Part shown: positions 6,139-11,789 of the stretch, in pieces
Numbering within the stretch: the first letter of the stretch is position 1
Layout of the letters: the number at the start of each line of letters is the position of its first letter
Assembly (NCBI GenBank): GCA_035528275.1
Contig: DATKYV010000247.1
Location: 1 to 11,789 of the forward strand
Reading direction: 5' to 3'
DNA from: DATKYV01 sp035528275
Lineage (GTDB): Bacteria > Acidobacteriota > Terriglobia > UBA7540
DNA: 11,789 bases
The notes under the pieces: model-generated
What the model was told of the DNA's origin: nothing
What the model saw: the letters and a program-made list of their open reading frames with translations, nothing else
Database searches by the model: none
Made by a program: the position numbers and the translations under genes

Positions 6139-9039
6139 ATGCGGAAGCTGAAGCTCTGCGGACTGGTAATGCTCTTGGCTGGCGCGGCTCCTTGCCTTCT
6201 CGAGCTTGCAGCCGTTCAAGGCACGAGACCCCTCGAGGGCTTGTTTTCCCCCCAGAAAATCCGGCGGGTTTGGAAGACGAATCATTGCGATCTCCAGCCC
6301 ACCGGCCCCGGAGCTGTGACCGCCACGTTCTGGAAGGGCTACGAGACGACAGGTTTTGAGACGGCTACCCTGCCCCTCACGGATTGGAGTGCCTGGAAAT
6401 CCTTGAAGTTCGACGTAATGAATCCCTATCAAGAACCGTTCTCCGTCTATGTCCGCATTTCCAATGATCCGGACCATCCTTCCGAGCTGACCTACACAGG
6501 CGGCACGTTCGATGGCTTGGTTGTCGCACCCGGGAAGAATATCGTGGAGATTGGCCTCGAATCGATGCAGTCGCCCGAGGAGCGGGCCGTCGACCCGAAA
6601 CGCGTGGCTTATCTGGGCATCTTCTTCGCGCCGCTCTTCCTGCGCGATGGGATGGACTTGAAGTTTCCCGAGGACAAGACATTCCAGCTCTCCAATTTCC
6701 GCCTCGACACCACTGCGGCGAAACTTCAAAAGCAACCTTACGCGGAGCCGCTCTTCGAAGAGACGGCCCCGGAATTAGCCGGCCTGCGACGGCAAGTTGA
6801 GCAATCGGTTTCCGAACTACGGGACCTCATCCAGAAAGCGCAGCGGCGCGGCATTGACACGGCTTACGAGGAAATCTCTCCTTTCCTCGCTGAAATCGCA
6901 TTCAAGAAGCGGCTCGTCGCCTTCTGGCAAGACCGTGTTGAGCAGCAGCGCGAGACGCTGGAATCCCTGCTTCTCGAATCGCGCCGCGCTTCGTTGGAAC
7001 TGCGCGAGGTGTTGGAAGGAAAAAGGAAACCGCTTGTCGCGCCGCTCCTGCCTGCCTACAACGAACTCTCGCCTCGCGACGGCTATTTCCGCCTGGGAGA
7101 TGAGCCGAAGTTGATTTTTGGAATGCTCTACAACCGCCAAGGGCCGTTGCTGCGCTGGTTCGCCCACAGCCAGACGGACTACGGCACGCAGCTTGTGGCG
7201 GGCGCGACGCGGCATAACGTGGAGCGCCAACCCATCTGGGAAACCTACCAGCGCTATCCGGAGACGCACCGCGTGGGGTGGGAGCGCGCCGACCACATTA
7301 TTCGCGACCGCGGCTCCTGGGAGGTCGTCGGTCCGCCGGTAAATATCTGCCTGGAAAGTCCCCGGACTCGCCAGGCCGTCGCCCAGGCCATTGAGAATTA
7401 CCTCCGCAGCCGAAATGGGCGCGGGAATCATCTCGTCATGAATCTCGGTTTTGAATACTTCTATGTCTGCTATTGCGACATTACCCGGCGAATGTGGACG
7501 GAGTGGCTGGCGCGCCGGCACGGTGATATCGCCACCGCGAACGACATCTGGGGAACGCGCTACGGAAGTTTTGCCGAAGTGCCCATGATGCGGATCGAGA
7601 CCGCGGCCTCAAACCGCGCCTTGTGGTTCGACTGGTCGAGCTTCAACCTGGACCGGTTTCTGAGACAAATCCGCTGGACCCACGATCAGATTCGACGCTG
7701 GCAACCTTCCGCTCCCCTTACCGTCGGCTCGCCTTACTACGCATTCAGCCCCCGCTTCTGGACCGCCATGGACGAAGAAGAGCTGGCCGATTCGGGAATG
7801 ACGGGCGTGGTCCTGGAAGAAAACTACGCTCTCGACACGCTCATGCCCGAGTACCTGCACGCCCTGGCGGGCGGCAAGCCGGTGGCGGATTTTGAATATC
7901 ACGGCGTGGTCCAATGGATACTGCCCAGCTTCCTGCACGGCGACGCCGCCATCTCCATGTGGTGGTGGAACGACGACAAGCACTGGACTCCCAACGAACC
8001 CATCAACGAATGGGCGTCTTCACTTCCCCAGAGCTACACGATTCCTCTCCGCGACGTGGCCAAAGCGATGCGCGACGCGCTGGACCTTCGCCGTCTGAGC
8101 CGGGAAATAGCCGCCCTGGGCAGCGCGCCCCGCCCCGTCGCCTTGCTCTATTCCAAGACATCCATGCTTCAGCATCTGCCCGAGGAATCGAGCGAGGCCG
8201 ACGCCTGTCCATACCTCGTTTCCCTTCGCCAGACCTACAACGCTTCCCAGCCCGTCGGGATCTATGCCGGCCTGACCACGGAAAAGAAAATCCTGGGGGG
8301 GGATTTGGGCAAGAGGAGGATTCTGGTCGTGCCCGGCGCCGAATTCGTCCCTCAGCCGGTGGTGGAAAACGTTCTGGATTGGGTGCAAGGAGGCGGGACG
8401 ATGATTGTTGTCCCCGATTCTTTGCTGGGCGATGAGTACGCTCGCCCCTCCCAGGTGATGCAGTCGCTGGGCCTGCGCATCGTGCGGCGCGAGCCTCCGG
8501 CGCTCAAACGGGGCGAGAAACTGGTGACCGAATACAATCTGGCCGACCTTCCGCGAATGCCCCTGAAAGCGGCGCGCCGCGACATCTTCGCGGGCGAGCC
8601 GCTGGACCTTGAATCGGCGGGCGTCCGGCAGATCATCGAATGCGACCCGCGGCTTGTCCTGGCGACCTTTCCGGATGGCTCCCCGGCACTCCTCAAGATC
8701 GACCGCGGCAAGGGACGAATCTACTGGCTCGCATCGCCCCTCACTCCCGAGAGTTGGGGGCGATTTCTGTCCGCGGCCGCGGCGCAGGCCGGCCTCAGAT
8801 CGGGGCTCCGCGTTACGATGAGCGATCCAACAGACGAAGCCGGGCTCGAGTATCGCGTGACGGAGTATTCCGGCGGTCGCCTGGCGTATTTCTTCAATAG
8901 CTCGCCGCGTCCCCTTCGGTTCCGCATTGAGCCGCAGTTTCCCTTCTCTCTAATCACCGACCGGCGGACGGAGACGGTTCTTGCCGACCCCGAATTGAGG
9001 CTCCCGGCCGGAGAGACAGCTATTCTGGAAATCCGATGA
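6139..9039 (+). CDS. Secreted GH42-like glycoside hydrolase with N-terminal beta-sandwich and helical insert
   Basis: A 966-residue exported protein. A signal peptide covers about residues 1-25; no lipobox is seen. Residues about 40-190 look like a jelly-roll carbohydrate-binding-type domain (LTDWSAWKSLKFDVMN, then a FRLD ending). A charged helical, coiled-coil-like segment follows at about 205-300. A TIM-barrel region at about 315-650 resembles GH42 beta-galactosidases: CLESPRTR, VCYCD, WTEWLARRHGDIATANDIWG, then DFEYHGVVQW and a SMWWWND strand. Glu439 (bases 7453-7455) is the likely acid/base and Glu586 (7894-7896) the likely nucleophile. After these come a GH42 trimerisation-like Rossmann domain from about 666 (PVALLYS, then WVQGGGTMIVVP near 748) and a small C-terminal beta domain. 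Oddities: Phe438 replaces the Asn that normally precedes the acid/base, and the loop after Glu586 is shorter than usual. Retaining glycosidase activity is expected from the family; substrate is unknown, and loss of activity cannot be excluded. It is separated from the outer-membrane protein gene by a terminator. Confidence 0.82.
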   Translation: MRKLKLCGLVMLLAGAAPCLLELAAVQGTRPLEGLFSPQKIRRVWKTNHCDLQPTGPGAVTATFWKGYETTGFETATLPLTDWSAWKSLKFDVMNPYQEPFSVYVRISNDPDHPSELTYTGGTFDGLVVAPGKNIVEIGLESMQSPEERAVDPKRVAYLGIFFAPLFLRDGMDLKFPEDKTFQLSNFRLDTTAAKLQKQPYAEPLFEETAPELAGLRRQVEQSVSELRDLIQKAQRRGIDTAYEEISPFLAEIAFKKRLVAFWQDRVEQQRETLESLLLESRRASLELREVLEGKRKPLVAPLLPAYNELSPRDGYFRLGDEPKLIFGMLYNRQGPLLRWFAHSQTDYGTQLVAGATRHNVERQPIWETYQRYPETHRVGWERADHIIRDRGSWEVVGPPVNICLESPRTRQAVAQAIENYLRSRNGRGNHLVMNLGFEYFYVCYCDITRRMWTEWLARRHGDIATANDIWGTRYGSFAEVPMMRIETAASNRALWFDWSSFNLDRFLRQIRWTHDQIRRWQPSAPLTVGSPYYAFSPRFWTAMDEEELADSGMTGVVLEENYALDTLMPEYLHALAGGKPVADFEYHGVVQWILPSFLHGDAAISMWWWNDDKHWTPNEPINEWASSLPQSYTIPLRDVAKAMRDALDLRRLSREIAALGSAPRPVALLYSKTSMLQHLPEESSEADACPYLVSLRQTYNASQPVGIYAGLTTEKKILGGDLGKRRILVVPGAEFVPQPVVENVLDWVQGGGTMIVVPDSLLGDEYARPSQVMQSLGLRIVRREPPALKRGEKLVTEYNLADLPRMPLKAARRDIFAGEPLDLESAGVRQIIECDPRLVLATFPDGSPALLKIDRGKGRIYWLASPLTPESWGRFLSAAAAQAGLRSGLRVTMSDPTDEAGLEYRVTEYSGGRLAYFFNSSPRPLRFRIEPQFPFSLITDRRTETVLADPELRLPAGETAILEIR

Positions 9040-9106
9040 TTCGTTGCGGCCGGCCAGCCCATTTGCCCCTACCCTCTCGCCACGGCCCGCCGCCGTTCTC
9101 TTCGGA

Positions 9107-9135
9107 TTGATGTCTGCGCGCCGGTGGGATATTGT
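9107..9135 (+). promoter_or_regulatory. Candidate sigma70-type promoter for the two-component genes
   Basis: TTGATG at 9107-9112 and TATTGT at 9130-9135 are separated by 17 bases; each matches four of six consensus positions. It lies in the 241-base gap between the hydrolase stop and the kinase start, the only AT-rich spot in that gap. The rest of the gap is very GC-rich and holds no gene that I can support. Confidence 0.45.
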
Positions 9136-9144
9136 AAACAGAGC

Positions 9145-9163
9145 CCGGGCCGCGGAGGCCCGG
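9145..9163. repeat. GC-rich inverted repeat in the kinase leader
   Basis: CCGGGCC and GGCCCGG flank GCGGA. It starts nine bases after the candidate -10 box, so it would form a hairpin at the very 5' end of the transcript. No T tract follows, so it is not a terminator. Such a cap may stabilise the mRNA; it may also be a dispersed genomic repeat. Confidence 0.45.
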
Positions 9164-9280
9164 CTGCGCGCCGAGTGAAAATGTTCGCCGGCCACGTAAG
9201 CGGCGGACGAGCCTTTGCCCGACAAGGCCGCGCGGCGCTGCGGGCACCGCGACGCTGCCCACCGGGGGCGATTGAAGTCC

Positions 9281-11194
9281 ATGCCGAAATCACGGACCCA
9301 ACACGACCTCTTGAGTGAAATCCCGTCGCCTTCCCGGCGACTGTGGGTAGGCTTGTGCATCACGCTGGTGATCTTCGTGGTTTTTGTGATGTATGCCATC
9401 CATCAGATCCGCTGGCTGGAGGATTTTCAGGTCAACGTCGTGCAGCGGAACCGGCAAGCCTCCCTGCAATTGCTGCGCCTCCAAAACGATGCCTATCTGC
9501 TGGCGGTCTTGATTCGTGACATGACCTTGCCGGAAAGCCGCTATCCCATCGCCTACTATCGGACCGAATTCACCCGCCTGCACAAGGACATGGATGAAGC
9601 CCTGGCCCTTGAGAAGCAGTATGCGGTGGCGGACCCCTCCGCCAACCAGGAGCGAGTCCAGTTGAAACGAATCCTGGCCGACATCTGGGAAATCGCCGAT
9701 GTCGCCTTCGGCCTGGCGGACGACGGCCACGAGGTGAGCGCGCGCTATCTGATCAAGACCCAGTTGGAGCGCAAACGGGTGGTGATTTCGAAAATCGTGG
9801 CCCGTCTGTTGAATATCAACGATCGCGCCCAGACCGAAGCGGGCGCAAAAATCAGCGCCGTGTATGAAGAGGTCAAGAAAGATATCCTTCTGCTCATCGC
9901 GGTTTTGTTGCTGCTGGCCCTCGGCACGGGCCTTTACACGCTTCAGGCCAACCGAAAGACTTTCGAGAAGCTGCATCATTTGGCGGAAAAACTCCAGGTT
10001 CAAAACCAGCAGCTTGCCGCGCTCTACGACGCCATCCACGCGGTGAGCCAGGAGCAGGAGCCGAACAAGGTCCTCCAGGACGCCTGCGAGCAACTCTCCC
10101 GGGCGCTGGGAATCTCCCGCGTCCTGTTTTTCCGCCACGACGCGGAGGAGAACAGTTACCGGTTGGAAGCAGCCTGTGGCTTGGACGAGAAGGATGAGCT
10201 CGCCGGCTCCCTCCGGAAAGTGCTGGCGTCCTCACCGCCCGCTGCGGATTCAATCGAACCGTTTTATCTCGCCCCGGCCGACGGAAACGCGCCATTCGGA
10301 CAGGACTCGCAAAGTTCGAGTCGAGCCTTGGCCCTGCCGCTGCGCGTTGGGAATTCGCTGCACGGAATCTTCACTCTCTTGCCGGAGGAAAGTTCGGAGG
10401 CCTCGAGCGAGGAGGATTTGCGGCTGGCTTCCAAGATCGTCGAGGCGACCCTCGGCCCCTTGAAGAACGCCCGGCTCCTGGCGCAGTTGAAAATCCAGTC
10501 GGAGCAGCTTCGGAAACTTTCCTGGAAACTGATCGAAGTGCAGGAGGAAACACTGCGCCAAGTGGCGCGCGACCTGCATGACGAGTTCGGCCAGATCCTC
10601 ACGGCCATCGGCGTGATGCTGGGCCGGGCCGGCCAGAAGGGCCTGGAGAAAGGCTCGCCGTTCATTGAGGACGTCCGGCAGGTGAAGAAGATCGTCGAGA
10701 ACGCGCTGCAGAGTGTGCGCGACAGCTCGCAGATTTTCCGCCCCGCCATCCTGGATGATTTCGGCCTGGAACAGACGCTCGATTGGTTTGTCACCCAGTT
10801 CTCAAATCAGACCGGAATCCGCGTCAACTTCGAGCGGGAGCTGGCGGATGGGTTTTTCCCCGCCGAGGACGCCATTCACCTCTATCGCATCGTCCAGGAG
10901 GCCCTGAACAATGTCGCCCGGCACTCCAAGGCTCGCGAAGCCTGGGTGCTTCTGAAGGAGACGGACGGCGAGCTGCATCTCGAGGTCCGCGACAACGGCA
11001 CCGGGTTCGAGGTCGGCGGAGAGTTGAACCGCAGCCTGGGCGAAGGTTTGGGACTGATGGGTATGCGCGAACGGACCGAACACTTGAACGGCACTTTCGC
11101 CATTTCTTCCGCCCCTCACAAGGGGACTGTGGTGAGAGTCCGAATCCCTCTCAAAAAACCCGCGGCGCGGCCCGCCGCCGAGAAGGTGAGCTGA
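9281..11194 (+). CDS. Membrane sensor histidine kinase, HisKA_3 (NarL/DesK) class
   Basis: A 637-residue kinase. Transmembrane helices at about 20-40 and 202-220 enclose a mostly helical 160-residue periplasmic domain resembling four-helix-bundle sensors of chemoreceptors. A coiled-coil linker, a GAF-like domain (about 246-398) and a signalling helix lead to the HisKA_3 box VARDLHDEFGQIL with phospho-acceptor His433. HDEFGQ contains the DxxxQ pattern (Asp434, Gln438) linked in this class to phosphatase activity, so the protein is probably bifunctional. The ATPase domain shows the N box EALNNVARH (Asn553/554), DNGTGF (Asp571) and GLGLMGMRER (589-598). The start at 9281 has no clear ribosome-binding site (a G-run at 9264-9268 is the best); an in-frame TTG at 9215 would add 22 Arg-rich residues and is less likely. 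The response regulator starts three bases after its stop, so the two form an operon. Ligand and target genes are unknown. Confidence 0.93.
   Translation: MPKSRTQHDLLSEIPSPSRRLWVGLCITLVIFVVFVMYAIHQIRWLEDFQVNVVQRNRQASLQLLRLQNDAYLLAVLIRDMTLPESRYPIAYYRTEFTRLHKDMDEALALEKQYAVADPSANQERVQLKRILADIWEIADVAFGLADDGHEVSARYLIKTQLERKRVVISKIVARLLNINDRAQTEAGAKISAVYEEVKKDILLLIAVLLLLALGTGLYTLQANRKTFEKLHHLAEKLQVQNQQLAALYDAIHAVSQEQEPNKVLQDACEQLSRALGISRVLFFRHDAEENSYRLEAACGLDEKDELAGSLRKVLASSPPAADSIEPFYLAPADGNAPFGQDSQSSSRALALPLRVGNSLHGIFTLLPEESSEASSEEDLRLASKIVEATLGPLKNARLLAQLKIQSEQLRKLSWKLIEVQEETLRQVARDLHDEFGQILTAIGVMLGRAGQKGLEKGSPFIEDVRQVKKIVENALQSVRDSSQIFRPAILDDFGLEQTLDWFVTQFSNQTGIRVNFERELADGFFPAEDAIHLYRIVQEALNNVARHSKAREAWVLLKETDGELHLEVRDNGTGFEVGGELNRSLGEGLGLMGMRERTEHLNGTFAISSAPHKGTVVRVRIPLKKPAARPAAEKVS
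11183..11188 (+). promoter_or_regulatory. Ribosome-binding site of the response regulator inside the kinase 3' end
   Basis: AAGGTG lies nine bases before the ATG at 11198 and within the last codons of the kinase gene. Ribosomes ending the kinase would sit on it, so the two proteins are likely translationally coupled. Confidence 0.7.
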
Positions 11195-11197
11195 AGA

Positions 11198-11789
11198 ATG
11201 CCATCCAACAGCCCGGAAAAAAAGATTCGCGTACTGCTTGCCGAAGACCATACCCTGGTGCGCCAGGGCTTCCGGCGGATCCTCGAAGACGACCCGCGCA
11301 TTGTGGTGGTGGGAGAAGCCAGCACCGGTCTGAAAGCCATCGAGCTCGCCAGGGAGCTCAAACCCGAGATCGTGGTGATGGACCTCGCGATGCCCGAGCT
11401 TGGCGGTCTGGAGGCAAGCGCCGAGATTCTCAAGGTCAATCGGGAGACCAAGATTCTGATCCTCAGCATGTATTCCAACGAGGCTTACGTCCGGAAGGCT
11501 TTCGAGATAGGCGCGAAGGGCTACATGTTGAAGAACGCCATCGAAGTTGATCTCAACCGCGCGGTCATGGCGCTGGCCGAGGGCGGGGCCTACATGAGCC
11601 CCGGAATCTCCAACCTGGTAATCGAAAGCCTGAAGGCGGGCTCGTTCGAGGATGCCAGCAAGGACCCGTACGAGCGGCTGACCTTGAGAGAGAAGGAAGT
11701 CTTACAGCTCATCGCCCAGGGAAAATCCAACAAGGAAATCGCCGTGTTACTCAAGATCAGCGTCAACACGGTGGCCGTGCACCGCGCCC
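11198..11789 (+). CDS. NarL/FixJ-family response regulator (3'-partial)
   Basis: The first 197 residues are present; the window ends inside the DNA-binding helices, probably 15-25 residues before the end. The receiver domain shows the acidic pair Glu16-Asp17 (LLAEDHTLVRQGF), phospho-acceptor Asp62 (VVMDLAMPELGG), the switch Ser90 (ILSMYS) and Lys112 (GYMLKN). After a linker, the LuxR/GerE-type helix-turn-helix begins near 161 with LTLREKEVLQLIAQGKSNKE and continues IAVLLKISVNTVAVHRA. It is the cognate partner of the kinase before it, from which it is separated by three bases, and should act as a phosphorylation-dependent transcription activator in the cytoplasm. The target promoters are unknown; the dyads at 2105-2122 and 6097-6114 are possible but unproven sites. 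All receiver key residues are intact, so it is expected to be functional. Confidence 0.95.
   Translation, partial: MPSNSPEKKIRVLLAEDHTLVRQGFRRILEDDPRIVVVGEASTGLKAIELARELKPEIVVMDLAMPELGGLEASAEILKVNRETKILILSMYSNEAYVRKAFEIGAKGYMLKNAIEVDLNRAVMALAEGGAYMSPGISNLVIESLKAGSFEDASKDPYERLTLREKEVLQLIAQGKSNKEIAVLLKISVNTVAVHRA

Noticed and set aside
9145..9163. Terminator after the hydrolase gene
   Set aside because: The stem is good but no T tract follows, and it lies over 100 bases after the stop, downstream of a promoter-like sequence.
9215..9280. Upstream TTG start of the histidine kinase
   Set aside because: The added 22 residues are Arg- and His-rich translation of GC-rich leader; the ATG at 9281 is more plausible although its ribosome-binding site is weak.

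Overview
The window looks like a piece of an Acidobacteriota chromosome, judged by eye. The GC content is about 60%. There is a large outer-membrane protein of the type expanded in that phylum, with an N-terminal carboxypeptidase-regulatory-like domain and an Oar/TonB-receptor-like barrel. There is also a sulfatase-fold protein fused to TPRs and a NarL/DesK-type two-component pair. No rRNA, tRNA, CRISPR array, transposase or phage gene was seen. The class-level affiliation cannot be given from this sequence alone. All five genes lie on the + strand.

Layout: (1) bases 1-1776 are the 3' part of a sulfatase/alkaline-phosphatase-superfamily protein fused to a TPR array; its N-terminus, with the nucleophile motif, lies upstream of the window. 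(2) Bases 1777-2295 form a 519-base non-coding stretch with a weak terminator-like hairpin near the start and a run of small inverted repeats between 2061 and 2191. Two of its segments are complementary to the ribosome-binding site of the next gene. (3) Bases 2296-5988 encode a complete 1230-residue Oar-like outer-membrane protein, closed by a textbook intrinsic terminator at 6020-6050. (4) Bases 6139-9039 encode a secreted 966-residue glycoside-hydrolase-like protein that resembles GH42 beta-galactosidases. It has an N-terminal beta-sandwich, an inserted helical segment and an altered acid/base motif. (5) Bases 9281-11194 encode a membrane histidine kinase and 11198-11789 the start of its response regulator, cut by the window's right edge; a sigma70-like promoter precedes the pair.

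How the genes may work together (inference): the outer-membrane protein could import or bind oligosaccharides. The exported GH42-like enzyme would cleave glycosides, and the sulfatase-like protein, if it is a true sulfatase, could remove sulfate groups. The two-component system may sense an envelope or small-molecule signal and control nearby genes. This resembles a reduced polysaccharide-utilisation locus without a SusD-type lipoprotein. The terminator between the barrel gene and the hydrolase shows that they are at least partly separate transcription units, so functional linkage is plausible but not shown.

The most interesting points are the divergent GH42-like enzyme, in which the Asn that normally precedes the acid/base Glu is a Phe, and the structured leader of the outer-membrane-protein gene.
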